64,000 nt of DNA from JABSOG01 sp965277695 (lineage in GTDB: Bacteria > Pseudomonadota > Gammaproteobacteria > Enterobacterales > Alteromonadaceae), in NCBI GenBank assembly GCA_965277695.1, contig CBDIDQ010000010.1, positions 48,678 to 112,677 of the forward strand, given 5' to 3'. Made by a program: the position numbers and the translations under genes. A model generated the notes under the pieces. The model ran no database searches. It saw only the letters and a list, made by a program, of their open reading frames with translations, and had not been told where the DNA came from. This document shows positions 27,055 to 36,054 of this stretch, piece after piece (the first letter of the stretch is position 1; the number at the start of each line of letters is the position of its first letter).

Positions 27055-27633
27055 TTAACCCAGCACATCAACCCCAGCATTGTTGAGCATTCTCACCAGT
27101 TGAATTAACGGCAAGCCAATCAGGCTGTTGGGGTCGTCGCCTTCGAGTTTTTCGAATAGACAAATGCCTAGTCCTTCACTTTTAAAACTACCAGCGCAAT
27201 TAAATGGCTTTTCAGCTTCGACATAACGATGGATTTGGGCTGCGGTTAACTGGCGAAAGTAAACTGAGAAGGGTTCGACGATGGTTTCAGTATTGTTGGT
27301 TTTGCCGTTAATCACCGTCAAACCAGTTAAAAATCGCACCTGATGGCCACTGAATTCGCTGAGTTGTTTGACTGCATTGTCATAGGTATGGGGTTTGCCG
27401 AGTATTTTTCCGTTGAATAATGCCACCTGATCTGAACCAATAACTACTGCCTGAGGATGGGTGTCGGCGATTGCTTGCGCTTTTGACTGAGCGAGTCGGG
27501 CGACTAGCTGTTCTGGTGATTCATCGGGTAGAGGGGTTTCATCGACGTTTGGCGCTTTGGTTTTAAATGGCAGGTGCAGCTTTTGGAGGATACTGCGACG
27601 AAATTCAGAGGTTGAGGCTAAGATTAATTCCAT
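27055..27633 (-). CDS. yceF: Maf-family nucleotide pyrophosphatase (YceF type)
   Basis: 192 residues. Maf motifs are ELILASTSEFRRSIL at the N-terminus, VIGSDQVALFNGKILGKP in the middle with the catalytic Asp, and SFKSEGLG and GDDPNSLIGLPL near the end. The SDQ (rather than SDT) variant and AGSFKSEG fit the YceF subgroup, which hydrolyses 7-methyl-GTP; the subgroup call is inference. It is divergent from yceD-rpmF-plsX, the E. coli gene order. The stop codon lies 27 bases from the last palindromic repeat unit. Confidence 0.9.
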   Translation of the reverse strand: MELILASTSEFRRSILQKLHLPFKTKAPNVDETPLPDESPEQLVARLAQSKAQAIADTHPQAVVIGSDQVALFNGKILGKPHTYDNAVKQLSEFSGHQVRFLTGLTVINGKTNNTETIVEPFSVYFRQLTAAQIHRYVEAEKPFNCAGSFKSEGLGICLFEKLEGDDPNSLIGLPLIQLVRMLNNAGVDVLG

Positions 27634-27791
27634 AAGGCTCTCTTTTTATTGACGGTTTTATTGGTTTTTGCGGTCTTTTGCTGAGACTAGCTGATTAAAT
27701 CGGCATTTAACGGCAAAAACAAGTGATTTTGTGGATTTCTCATAAGCTGTTGGTTGACTCTTTACCTCGGGCGCTATATTATGCGCGGCTT

Positions 27792-28328
27792 ATGCAAAAG
27801 TTAAAAATTCCAGTCACCTTGGATATTAAAAAAGCAGCACAACATGAAACCAGTTATAAAGGGATCATAGTGTTAAAAGAGCTTAAGCGTCTGACGCCTA
27901 GCTTGGTTGCGGATCAAGGTGAAGTAGACGTCGAAATGCAAACTGGTAAAGATCGCCAGGGCTTGATTTTTTTAAAAGGTCAGGCACAGGTCGAAGTTGC
28001 CAGCGTATGTCAGCGTTGCAATGAAAACATGACTATCGATTTGACAGCAACCTTTGCTTATTCCCCGGTCAAACCGGGTGCACAGGATGATGATGAAGAC
28101 AATCAGTTACCTGATTGGTACGATGCCATCGAAATCAATGAATTCGGTGAAGTTGAACTGAGAAAGTTAATTGAAGATGAGCTGATGCTTGGTCTACCCA
28201 TTATTCCGATGCATGACGAGCAGGATTGCCCTGCTGCCGACAGGCAAACGAGTTGGGGAAAAATCGAGGAAGTCGTAGAAGAGAAGCCAAATCCGTTCGC
28301 TGTATTAGAGCAGCTGAAACGAAAATAA
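27792..28328 (+). CDS. yceD: YceD family protein (DUF177), linked to 23S rRNA/L32 expression
   Basis: 178 residues from ATG 27792 (MQKLKIPVTLDIKKAAQ), matching the E. coli start MQKVKLPLTLDP; the upstream frame extension is discarded for that reason. It has the conserved VCQRCNENM, IEINEFGEVELRKLIEDEL and the C-terminal KPNPFAVLEQLKRK. The family accompanies rpmF nearly everywhere in bacteria and is implicated in 23S rRNA metabolism. rpmF begins 18 bases downstream with a strong ribosome site, so the two are co-transcribed. Confidence 0.94.
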   Translation: MQKLKIPVTLDIKKAAQHETSYKGIIVLKELKRLTPSLVADQGEVDVEMQTGKDRQGLIFLKGQAQVEVASVCQRCNENMTIDLTATFAYSPVKPGAQDDDEDNQLPDWYDAIEINEFGEVELRKLIEDELMLGLPIIPMHDEQDCPAADRQTSWGKIEEVVEEKPNPFAVLEQLKRK

Positions 28329-28346
28329 TTTTAGGAGAACCGAAAA

Positions 28347-28517
28347 ATGGCAGTACAAAAGAGTAAAAAATCACGTTCAAGACGTGGTATGCGTCGTTCA
28401 CATGATTCATTGACAGGTCCAACTTTGTCAATTGATTCAACTTCAGGTGAAGTTCACCGACGTCACCATGTAACAGCTGATGGCTATTACAAAGGTGTTA
28501 AAGTTATAGCCGACTAG
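28347..28517 (+). CDS. rpmF: 50S ribosomal protein L32
   Basis: 56 residues (MAVQKSKKSRSRRGMRRSHD...), the E. coli length. The very basic N-terminus and the HRRHHVTADGYYKG segment are diagnostic. The zinc cysteines found in some L32 proteins are absent, as in E. coli. TTTAGGAGAA gives a strong ribosome site. It lies between yceD and plsX, the conserved position tying ribosome synthesis to phospholipid synthesis. Confidence 0.97.
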   Translation: MAVQKSKKSRSRRGMRRSHDSLTGPTLSIDSTSGEVHRRHHVTADGYYKGVKVIAD

Positions 28518-28530
28518 GCTATTGGTGTTT

Positions 28531-29559
28531 ATGCGGAATTTGACGATTTCGTTAGACATGATGGGGGGCGATTATGGCCCCCGATCTACTATTCCGGCGG
28601 CGCTTGCTGCTGTAAAAGAATTTCCTCAGCTCCATCTTATCCTCTGTGGTAACGCTCAATTTCTGCAAACTGAACTAAACAAAAGTGATGCCCTTAATCA
28701 TCCACAACTGACTATTCACGATTGTACCCAAGTAGTTAATATGGATGAACGTCCGGCGTCAGCATTACGCTCGAAAAAAGATTCCTCCATGCGAGTTGCA
28801 TTAAATTTGGTGCAAAGTGGCGAAGCCATGGCTTGTGTAAGCTCCGGCAATACCGGTGCATTGTTGGCGATGGCGCATTACGTATTGAAAATGCTTCCTG
28901 GTATTGAAAGACCCGCCTTGATTGCCACTTTGCCATCGGTAGGCACTAAACCGGTTTATTTATTGGACTTAGGGGCTAATGTCACTTGCGATTCTGAGGT
29001 GCTATTTCAGTTTGCGGTGATGGGGGCGGTGATGGCTGAAGAGGTTGAAGGGATCGCCTCGCCTAAAATTGCCTTGTTGAATATGGGCGAAGAAGAAATT
29101 AAAGGCAGTGACCAGATCAAACGTACAGCGCAATTGTTGTCTGAGACCGACAAAATTAATTATGTTGGTTATATCGAAGGCAGCGATATTTTTTCTGGCA
29201 AGGCCGATGTGATTGTTTGTGATGGCTTTGTCGGCAACGTGGCGTTAAAAACTTGTGAAGGAATTGCTAACTTAATTATTAATAAATTAAAATCTTCCTT
29301 GGATCGTAATGTTATTAGTCGTTTTCTCGGTTTTTTGTTGTTACCAGCGTTAAAAAAACTGTATAACAGGGTGAACCCCGACCACTATAACGGCGCGAGT
29401 TTGATAGGATTAGCCGGCATTGTTGTCAAGAGCCACGGTAATGCTTCACCGGTTGCATTTTTGAATGCAATTAAAGGGGCGGTGCTGGAAGTTGAGCGAC
29501 AAGTGCCCGAAAAAATTAAAAACAAACTCGAAGATGTTTTAATCGATAAAGCTAATTAG
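28531..29559 (+). CDS. plsX: phosphate acyltransferase PlsX
   Basis: 342 residues from ATG 28531 (MRNLTISLDMMGGDYGP); a TTG at 28522 would add three. Typical PlsX motifs are ISLDMMGGDYGPRSTIPAAL, VSSGNTGALLAMAHYVLK, GIERPALIATLP and VCDGFVGNVALK. It makes acyl-phosphate from acyl-ACP for PlsY, the first step to phosphatidic acid, at the inner face of the membrane. It starts 13 bases after rpmF without a strong ribosome site, perhaps by translational coupling. Confidence 0.96.
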   Translation: MRNLTISLDMMGGDYGPRSTIPAALAAVKEFPQLHLILCGNAQFLQTELNKSDALNHPQLTIHDCTQVVNMDERPASALRSKKDSSMRVALNLVQSGEAMACVSSGNTGALLAMAHYVLKMLPGIERPALIATLPSVGTKPVYLLDLGANVTCDSEVLFQFAVMGAVMAEEVEGIASPKIALLNMGEEEIKGSDQIKRTAQLLSETDKINYVGYIEGSDIFSGKADVIVCDGFVGNVALKTCEGIANLIINKLKSSLDRNVISRFLGFLLLPALKKLYNRVNPDHYNGASLIGLAGIVVKSHGNASPVAFLNAIKGAVLEVERQVPEKIKNKLEDVLIDKAN

Positions 29560-29566
29560 GAGCTTC

Positions 29567-30526
29567 ATGTTTTCCAGAATCATAGGCACTGGAAGTAGTT
29601 TTCCAGAAAAGGTCGTCACCAATGACGATTTGTCAAAAGTCGTAGATACCAGTGATGAGTGGATCACCGAGCGTACTGGTATTAAAGAGCGCCGTATAGC
29701 CGGCCCAGATGAAAGTGTTGCTACCCTCGGTGCTGATGCCGCACGTCAGGCGCTTGAAGCGGCAGGTCTTGAAGCGAGTGATCTGGATATGATCATCATG
29801 GGGACCACCAGTTCAGCCATTACCTTACCGAGCGCTGCTTGTGAAGTTCAGCGGATGCTCGATGTTCCTAATATTCCCGCATTTGATATCGCAGCCGCCT
29901 GTTCAGGTTTCATCTATTCATTAAGTATCGCCGATCAATATATTAAAAGTGGCATGGCCAAACGTATCTTGGTGATTGGGGCTGATACCTTGTCCCGCTT
30001 ATGCGGTCCCACTGACCGGACGACGATTATTTTATTTGGTGATGGTGCTGGGGCGATGATCCTTGAGGCCAGTGAAGATCAGGGGGTTATTTCTACCCAT
30101 ATTCATGCTGATGGCAGTTACAAAGAGCTGCTTGGTGCTAATTCACCGAGACTTGGCGAGCCTGAAACCATTAATGACGGTTATCTTTATATGAAGGGTA
30201 ATGAAGTCTTCAAGGTTGCGGTTAATAAACTAAGCGGGATTGTCAAAGAAACCCTTGAAGCTAATGATATGCAAGCCTCAGATATCGACTGGCTGGTGCC
30301 TCATCAGGCTAACCTACGTATTATCAAAGCGACAGCGAAAAAACTGTCGATGAGTATGGATAGTGTGGTAGTGACTTTAGACCAACACGGTAATACATCA
30401 GCGGCGACTATTCCTACCGCGATGGATATCGCTATTCGGGATGGCCGGATTAAAAGAGGCCAAACGGTGTTGCTTGAGGCTTTCGGTAGTGGCTTTACTT
30501 GGGGCTCGGCGCTAATTAAATACTAA
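29567..30526 (+). CDS. fabH: beta-ketoacyl-ACP synthase III
   Basis: 319 residues; AGGAG precedes ATG 29567, 7 bases after plsX. The catalytic triad is visible: Cys112 (AACSGF), His246 (PHQANLRI) and Asn276 (GNTSAA). It condenses acetyl-CoA with malonyl-ACP to start each fatty acid chain. The gene's stop codon falls in the first copy of a 14-bp tandem repeat. Confidence 0.97.
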   Translation: MFSRIIGTGSSFPEKVVTNDDLSKVVDTSDEWITERTGIKERRIAGPDESVATLGADAARQALEAAGLEASDLDMIIMGTTSSAITLPSAACEVQRMLDVPNIPAFDIAAACSGFIYSLSIADQYIKSGMAKRILVIGADTLSRLCGPTDRTTIILFGDGAGAMILEASEDQGVISTHIHADGSYKELLGANSPRLGEPETINDGYLYMKGNEVFKVAVNKLSGIVKETLEANDMQASDIDWLVPHQANLRIIKATAKKLSMSMDSVVVTLDQHGNTSAATIPTAMDIAIRDGRIKRGQTVLLEAFGSGFTWGSALIKY

Positions 30527-30560
30527 AAGTTAGATACTAAAAGTTAGATACTAAAGGTTA
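30520..30560. repeat. 14-bp tandem repeat over the fabH stop codon
   Basis: Three copies of ATACTAAAAGTTAG (30520-30533, 30534-30547, 30548-30560, the last with one change and one base short). The first copy includes the fabH stop codon, so the gene's end has been duplicated in tandem downstream. It lies 26 bases before fabD. Confidence 0.85.
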
Positions 30561-30586
30561 AATATTAATGTACAGGGGTCAGCTAC

Positions 30587-31522
30587 ATGACTGAATCAGC
30601 ACCATCATTTGCCATTACGTTTCCCGGGCAGGGGTCACAAAGTGTCGGTATGCTCAGCGAGCTTTATACTGAACATCAGGTGGTAAGAAACACTTTTGCT
30701 GAATCCTCACAAGCTCTGGGTTATGACTTGTGGGATTTGGTGGCCAATGGTCCTGAGTCTGAATTAAATAAAACTCACCAAACTCAACCTGCTTTATTAA
30801 TAGCGAGTGTTGCCATTTGGCGATTATGGCGGGAAAAGGGCGGTTTACTGCCACAAGTGATGGCTGGACACAGCCTTGGCGAATATTCGGCTTTGGTTTG
30901 TGCAGGCGTGATTGAGCTTAGTGATGCGGTCAAACTGGTTGAAAAACGCGGTTTGTATATGCAACAGGCGGTTCCTGAGGGCGTCGGCTCGATGGCGGCG
31001 ATTATTGGCTTGGATGATGACAACATTATGCAAAGCTGTCTGGATGCTGCACAAGATCAAGTCGTGGCTCCGGTTAATTATAATTCTCCTGGCCAGATCG
31101 TTATCGCTGGTGATAAAGCAGCGGTTGAGCGAGCAGGTGTTAATTGTAAGGCCGCAGGAGCCAAACGGGTAATGCCACTGGCGGTCAGTGTGCCTTCTCA
31201 TTGTGATTTGATGCTGCCAGCCGCTGAGCAGTTGGCGGTTGATTTGGCCGCAGTGACTTTTAACCAACCTACTATTGCGGTGATTAATAATGTCGATGTC
31301 AGCGTGGTTGATTCAACTGATGAAATTAAACAAGCGTTAATACGACAATTGTCTTGTCCGGTACAGTGGACCAAAACCATCGAGTTAATGGCCCAACAGG
31401 GGATCACCGAGAGTTATGAGTTTGGTCCGGGTAAAGTATTAACCGGTTTGGTCAAACGGATTAACAAAGCGGTTAAAGGCACTGCGGTCAATAGCAGTGC
31501 TGCTATTGATGGCTTGTTGTAA
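30587..31522 (+). CDS. fabD: malonyl-CoA:ACP transacylase
   Basis: 311 residues. FPGQGSQSVGM opens the fold, the nucleophile Ser96 lies in GHSLGEYSAL, and His205 is in SVPSHCDLM. It loads malonyl groups from CoA onto ACP for chain extension. It follows fabH by 60 bases, lengthened by the tandem repeat. Its stop codon lies in the first unit of another tandem repeat. Confidence 0.97.
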   Translation: MTESAPSFAITFPGQGSQSVGMLSELYTEHQVVRNTFAESSQALGYDLWDLVANGPESELNKTHQTQPALLIASVAIWRLWREKGGLLPQVMAGHSLGEYSALVCAGVIELSDAVKLVEKRGLYMQQAVPEGVGSMAAIIGLDDDNIMQSCLDAAQDQVVAPVNYNSPGQIVIAGDKAAVERAGVNCKAAGAKRVMPLAVSVPSHCDLMLPAAEQLAVDLAAVTFNQPTIAVINNVDVSVVDSTDEIKQALIRQLSCPVQWTKTIELMAQQGITESYEFGPGKVLTGLVKRINKAVKGTAVNSSAAIDGLL

Positions 31523-31592
31523 TAGATAGTTGTAATAAATAGCTGAAATAAATAGTTGTAATAAATAGTTGTAATAAATAGTTGAAATAAAT
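31515..31592. repeat. 13-bp tandem repeat over the fabD stop codon
   Basis: Six units of AGTTGTAATAAAT with small changes (31515, 31528, 31541, 31554, 31567, 31580). The first unit covers the last codon and the TAA of fabD. The array fills most of the fabD-fabG gap and is full of stop codons in several frames. Confidence 0.85.
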
Positions 31593-31614
31593 TGCTAAAA
31601 TTAGAGGAAAAATA

Positions 31615-32361
31615 ATGTCAGGATTAATGTCCTTGGCGGGAAAAGTCGCCTTAGTAACAGGTGCGAGCCGTGGTATTGGCAAGGCGATTGCCGAGCAGTT
31701 GGCTGATTTGGGTGCTACTGTTATTGGCACTGCTACCAGTGAATCAGGTGCCGCTGCTATCAGTGAATACCTTGGCGAGAAGGGTAGAGGCTTGGTGTTA
31801 AACGTAACTGACCCCGATTCAATTACGGCTTTATTTGCTACCATTAAAAGTGATTTTGGCGGTGTTGGTATTTTGGTCAACAATGCCGGGATCACCCGTG
31901 ATAATCTGATGATGCGGATGAAAGATGACGAATGGCAGGATATTATTGATACCAATTTGACCTCGGTATTTCGCTTGAGTAAAGCGGTATTGCGTTCAAT
32001 GATGAAAGCGCGTGACGGTCGTATTATCAATATTGGTTCTGTGGTTGGTACTATGGGGAACGCGGGTCAGGTTAATTATGCCGCTGCCAAAGCGGGATTA
32101 TTAGGCTTTACCAAATCGATGGCACGTGAAGTCGCTTCTCGGGGAATTACCGTGAATACCGTGGCACCGGGTTTTATTGATACTGATATGACCAAAGAAT
32201 TGACTGATGACCAAAAGCAAAATATCTTTGCTCAGGTGCCAGCCAATCGGTTGGGTAAACCTGAGGAAATCGCCGCTACCGTGGCTTTTTTGGCCAGTGA
32301 TATGGCGGCATATATTACCGGTGAAACGTTGCATGTAAATGGCGGAATGTATATGATTTGA
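31615..32361 (+). CDS. fabG: 3-oxoacyl-ACP reductase
   Basis: 248 residues; TTAGAGGAAA precedes ATG 31615. A short-chain dehydrogenase with the NADPH-binding TGASRGIG, NNAGITRDNL, and the catalytic Ser142, Tyr155 and Lys159 (NYAAAKAG). GETLHVNGGMYM ends the protein as in E. coli FabG. It reduces 3-ketoacyl-ACP in the elongation cycle. The acpP promoter lies in the following gap. Confidence 0.97.
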   Translation: MSGLMSLAGKVALVTGASRGIGKAIAEQLADLGATVIGTATSESGAAAISEYLGEKGRGLVLNVTDPDSITALFATIKSDFGGVGILVNNAGITRDNLMMRMKDDEWQDIIDTNLTSVFRLSKAVLRSMMKARDGRIINIGSVVGTMGNAGQVNYAAAKAGLLGFTKSMAREVASRGITVNTVAPGFIDTDMTKELTDDQKQNIFAQVPANRLGKPEEIAATVAFLASDMAAYITGETLHVNGGMYMI

Positions 32362-32461
32362 TTTTCGTCACGAGACCATTGAATTCATTGTAAAAGTATT
32401 GTTAACACAAACGTAGTGTGAGGTACTGGTTGGACCACAGACAAAAAAAACCAGTATCTGC

Positions 32462-32490
32462 TTGAAACCTAAAATTTGAAAGAATACACT
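32462..32490 (+). promoter_or_regulatory. sigma70 promoter of acpP
   Basis: TTGAAA (32462-32467), 17-base spacer, TACACT (32485-32490). The predicted start is about 46 bases before the acpP ATG. It fits the need for separate, high expression of acyl carrier protein inside the fab cluster. Confidence 0.5.
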
Positions 32491-32542
32491 ACGCAAAAAT
32501 TTATTAATCAAAAGCGCAACGGCGCTGATATAGGAAAAGAAT

Positions 32543-32782
32543 ATGAGTTTATCTATCGAAGACAGAGTATCGAAGATTGTTATTGAGCAGTTGGGTGTTG
32601 AAGAGTCGCTAGTGAAAAGCGAAGCCTCTTTTGTTGACGACCTAGGCGCTGATTCTTTGGATACTGTAGAATTGGTTATGGCACTGGAAGAAGAATTCGA
32701 AACTGAAATTCCAGATGAAGATGCCGAAAAAATCACTACTGTTCAAGCTGCTGTTGATTACGTTAAAGCCAACGCTCAGTAG
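32543..32782 (+). CDS. acpP: acyl carrier protein
   Basis: 79 residues, highly acidic, with the phosphopantetheine-attachment Ser38 in GADSLDTVEL. ATAGGAAAAG is the ribosome site before ATG 32543. It carries growing acyl chains for FabD, FabH, FabG, FabF and PlsX. It has its own likely promoter and a 181-bp leader region after fabG. Confidence 0.98.
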   Translation: MSLSIEDRVSKIVIEQLGVEESLVKSEASFVDDLGADSLDTVELVMALEEEFETEIPDEDAEKITTVQAAVDYVKANAQ

Positions 32783-32805
32783 TCTGTTAATTGATACGGT
32801 AATAA

Positions 32806-32833
32806 AGTGGGTGGCGCTCGCCACTCATTTCGT
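32806..32833 (+). terminator. weak hairpin between acpP and fabF
   Basis: GTGGC-gctc-GCCAC stem followed by TCATTTCGTTT, about 30 bases after the acpP stop. It could partly end acpP transcripts so that ACP mRNA exceeds fabF mRNA. The T-run is poor. Confidence 0.3.
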
Positions 32834-32912
32834 TTGTACTGACAAATTATTAAGTCGGGTTTGTCAGCCAAAATCCACCATCTAATCCTAAATCTATCTG
32901 CGGAGAACATTT

Positions 32913-34151
32913 GTGGCTAAACGTCGAGTTGTAGTTACCGGTATCGGTATGTTGACCCCACTGGGTAACACAGTTGAATCAACATGGGATAATTTACTAA
33001 ACGGCAAAAGTGGTATCAGAGCCATCGATCATTTCGATGCGACCTTGTATGCGACCCGTTTTGCTGGTTTATTAAATGATTTTAATGTTGAAGACAATAT
33101 CTCTCGCAAAGAAGCGAAGAAAATGGATTTGTTTATCCAGTATGGTGTTGTGGCGGGGATCCAGGCGTTAAAAGATTCAGGCTTAGAAATCACAGAAAAG
33201 AATGCCACCCGTATTGGTGCGGCTATTGGTTCTGGTATTGGTGGCTTGGGGTTAATTGAAACCAACCATACTAAGCTGACCAATAGTGGACCGCGAAAAT
33301 TATCACCATTTTTTGTCCCCTCTACCATTATCAATATGATCTCCGGTCACCTGTCTATTATGTTTGGTCTGCGAGGTCCAAATATCTCTATCGTTACAGC
33401 CTGTACTACTGGTGTGCATAACATTGGTCATGCCGCTAGGATGATTGCTTATGGTGATGCTGATGCGATGTTGGCGGGTGGTGCTGAGAAAGCATCAACG
33501 TCTTTGGGTGTTGGTGGCTTTGCCGCCGCAAAAGCACTGTCTAATCGTAATGATGATCCACAAGCGGCGAGTCGCCCGTGGGATAGAGACCGTGATGGTT
33601 TTGTGCTTGGCGATGGTGCTGGTGTGATGGTGATGGAAGAATATGAGCACGCTAAAGCCCGTGGGGCGAAAATTTACGCCGAATTAGTCGGTTTTGGTAT
33701 GAGTGGTGATGCTTATCATATGACATCACCGCCTGCTGATGGCGCAGGTGGCGCGTTGGCGATGGAAAATGCGATTGCTGATGCCGGTATTACTAAAGAA
33801 TCTATCGGTTATGTGAATGCTCACGGCACATCAACGCCTGCGGGTGATGTTGCCGAAGTGGCTGCGCTGAAGTCGGTGTTTGGTGATCATGCTTATCAAT
33901 TGGCTGTCAGCTCGTCAAAATCAATGACCGGTCATTTGTTGGGCGCTGCTGGTGCAGTTGAGTCGATTATCTCGGCATTGTCTTTACAAAACCAAGTGTT
34001 AACGCCAACGATTAATCTGGATAATCCCGGTGAAGGTTGCGATTTGGACTTTGTTCCTCATACCGCCCGTGACGCCAAACTGGAATATGCGGTGTGTAAT
34101 TCGTTTGGTTTTGGTGGTACTAATGGATCTGTTGTGTTTAAGAAAGTATAG
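32913..34151 (+). CDS. fabF: beta-ketoacyl-ACP synthase II
   Basis: 412 residues starting at a GTG codon at 32913, supported by GGAGAACATTT just upstream and by the family start (MAKRRVVVTGIG). The nucleophile is Cys164 in TACTTGVHN; catalytic histidines lie in NAHGTSTPAGD and KSMTGHLLGA. It elongates acyl-ACP and in E. coli controls cis-vaccenate content. It is followed by pabC, as in E. coli. Confidence 0.97.
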   Translation: MAKRRVVVTGIGMLTPLGNTVESTWDNLLNGKSGIRAIDHFDATLYATRFAGLLNDFNVEDNISRKEAKKMDLFIQYGVVAGIQALKDSGLEITEKNATRIGAAIGSGIGGLGLIETNHTKLTNSGPRKLSPFFVPSTIINMISGHLSIMFGLRGPNISIVTACTTGVHNIGHAARMIAYGDADAMLAGGAEKASTSLGVGGFAAAKALSNRNDDPQAASRPWDRDRDGFVLGDGAGVMVMEEYEHAKARGAKIYAELVGFGMSGDAYHMTSPPADGAGGALAMENAIADAGITKESIGYVNAHGTSTPAGDVAEVAALKSVFGDHAYQLAVSSSKSMTGHLLGAAGAVESIISALSLQNQVLTPTINLDNPGEGCDLDFVPHTARDAKLEYAVCNSFGFGGTNGSVVFKKV

Positions 34152-34172
34152 CTTGGTTAATCTTTCGTCGTA

Positions 34173-35009
34173 ATGACTACGATAATTCACCATGAACTAT
34201 CCCATACCCCGGTGCCGATCAATGATCGGTGCTTTAACTATGGCGATGGATGCTTCACCACCATTCTTTCCCAGTATAAACGGCTGTTATATCAGTCGTA
34301 TCATCTCAAACGATTAAAACGCGCAGCTAGTGTATTAGCACTAGGTCATATCGACTGGGATAAACTGATGCACACCCTGTCTGACATGGTTACCGAAGAG
34401 GCTTCGGTGATCAAGGTGCTGATCTCCCGAGGTGCTGGCGGCAGAGGTTACAGTGGCGATAATTTGAGCCCCTTTATTTATATTACTACGGCGGCTTATC
34501 CGCCGTTTTATGCCGATTGGCGTGAAAACGGCATTGAGTTGGGGATTAGTCCGGTTAAACTGGGTCTGAATCCGTTGCTGGCGGGGATCAAGCATTGTAA
34601 TCGATTGGAGCAGGTGTTGATCAAACAAGCGATTCAAAAGCAGCCCTCAGAAGATGCGGTAGTGTGTGATTTGAATGGTGTTGTTGTTGAATGCAGCGCG
34701 AGTAATGTTTTTTGGCGCAAAGACCAGCAGTGGTATACACCGACCATTGATACTGCTGGGGTTGATGGGGTGATGAAACAATATCTCATCGACAATTTGG
34801 CTGAATTAAAGCAAACCGATGAGGTAAAACAACCCATAGCGGATTTATTTCAAGCCAACAGCGTGTTTATCTGTAATTCATTGATGGGGATCGTGCCGGT
34901 GCATGGTTTAAACAGTGAAGCGCAAAGTTATCATTATGATATTGGCTTGTCTGGTGATCTCAGTCGACAGCTTAGTCAGCAAATAGAGCGGGGTGGGTAT
35001 GAAAGGTAA
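34173..35009 (+). CDS. pabC: aminodeoxychorismate lyase
   Basis: 278 residues, a fold-type IV PLP enzyme. The PLP lysine is Lys140 in LLAGIKHCNRLEQVL, and ERG-like DLNGVVVECSASNVFW and the N-terminal NYGDGCFTT are present. It converts aminodeoxychorismate to 4-aminobenzoate and pyruvate for folate synthesis. The last codons overlap the mltG start by 11 bases, showing translational coupling. Position between fabF and mltG is conserved in gammaproteobacteria. Confidence 0.93.
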   Translation: MTTIIHHELSHTPVPINDRCFNYGDGCFTTILSQYKRLLYQSYHLKRLKRAASVLALGHIDWDKLMHTLSDMVTEEASVIKVLISRGAGGRGYSGDNLSPFIYITTAAYPPFYADWRENGIELGISPVKLGLNPLLAGIKHCNRLEQVLIKQAIQKQPSEDAVVCDLNGVVVECSASNVFWRKDQQWYTPTIDTAGVDGVMKQYLIDNLAELKQTDEVKQPIADLFQANSVFICNSLMGIVPVHGLNSEAQSYHYDIGLSGDLSRQLSQQIERGGYER

Positions 35010-36054
35010 CGTCATTAAATGGATAAGCGGCTCAGTGCTGGTGATGCTGTTACTTTTTGTCGGGGCGTTGTCGGTGTATGTTTTTACCATTTTCCCTCAT
35101 CAAACCATTGAGCTGAGCCAGCCCCGGCTAATTGAAGTGGTGCCCGGCAAGGGGTTTAACCAACTGTGCCGTCAGCTTGCTCGCGAGCAGGTGATCCAAG
35201 CCTGTGGTCCACTCAAGTGGTATTCTAAATTTACCCCGCAATTGCGCGAAATTAAAGCCGGTTCTTATTTGCTTAAACCCGGTCGGGATCATCGTCAATT
35301 ACTGGAGTTATTCAGTAGCGGTACTGAGCATCAGTTTTCCATCACGTTTGTTGAAGGGGAGCGCATGACCGACATCATGAACAAGCTTGCCAATGCCGAA
35401 AACCTCATTCACGACATCACTGATCAACAGCGGCTGGCGGTGCAATTAAACGCCGCACATGACCATATCGAAGGGTTGTTATTTCCTGATACTTATTATT
35501 ATGCAGCGGGCAGCAGCAGTTTTTCGATTGTTTTGAGAGCGTATAAAAAAATGCAAGATATGCTAGCTGATCAATGGTTAAACCGGGCGGTTGGGTTGCC
35601 GTATAACACCCCTTATGAAGCCTTGATTATGGCCTCTATCATTGAAAAAGAAACCGGGGTTGCCTATGAAAGGCAGTTAATCGCCTCGGTATTTATTAAT
35701 CGTCTTAATAAAAATATGCGTCTGCAAACAGATCCGACGGTGATTTACGGTTTAGGCGACAGTTTTGACGGTAACTTGACGCGTGCTCATCTCAAGCAGC
35801 CAAATCCTTATAACAGTTATCGCAATAAAGGTTTGCCGCCAACACCGATTGCGATGCCGGGGTTTGAATCCATTTATGCGGCGTTACATCCGGTGCAGAG
35901 CGATTATTATTATTTTGTCGCTAACAAAGATCACAGTCATCAATTTTCGAAAACCCTGAAAGAACATAATCAGGCGGTTAGAAAGTATCAGCTTGGCAAT
36001 AGCAAAGCCAAATCCGACACCCAAAAAGCATCAGTGGACAGTAACAATGAATAA
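34999..36054 (+). CDS. mltG: endolytic murein transglycosylase MltG
   Basis: 351 residues from ATG 34999 (MKGNVIKWIS), with GGGGTGGG upstream; a GTG two codons earlier is in frame but unnecessary. One N-terminal membrane helix (about residues 9-32) is followed by a periplasmic YceG domain. The catalytic Glu218 is in SIIEKETG, and NKGLPPTPI and HLKQPNPYNSY are also conserved. It cuts nascent peptidoglycan strands. The gene overlaps both pabC and tmk. Confidence 0.95.
   Translation: MKGNVIKWISGSVLVMLLLFVGALSVYVFTIFPHQTIELSQPRLIEVVPGKGFNQLCRQLAREQVIQACGPLKWYSKFTPQLREIKAGSYLLKPGRDHRQLLELFSSGTEHQFSITFVEGERMTDIMNKLANAENLIHDITDQQRLAVQLNAAHDHIEGLLFPDTYYYAAGSSSFSIVLRAYKKMQDMLADQWLNRAVGLPYNTPYEALIMASIIEKETGVAYERQLIASVFINRLNKNMRLQTDPTVIYGLGDSFDGNLTRAHLKQPNPYNSYRNKGLPPTPIAMPGFESIYAALHPVQSDYYYFVANKDHSHQFSKTLKEHNQAVRKYQLGNSKAKSDTQKASVDSNNE

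Noticed and set aside
24451..27080. Many 60-90-aa open frames in the repeat array (types containing GFSSHWSASFFKN or GYLERFVLYKQ)
   Set aside because: They recur on both strands because the same palindromic DNA is repeated, have no ribosome sites, and break whenever a unit varies. They are reading-frame by-products of the repeat.
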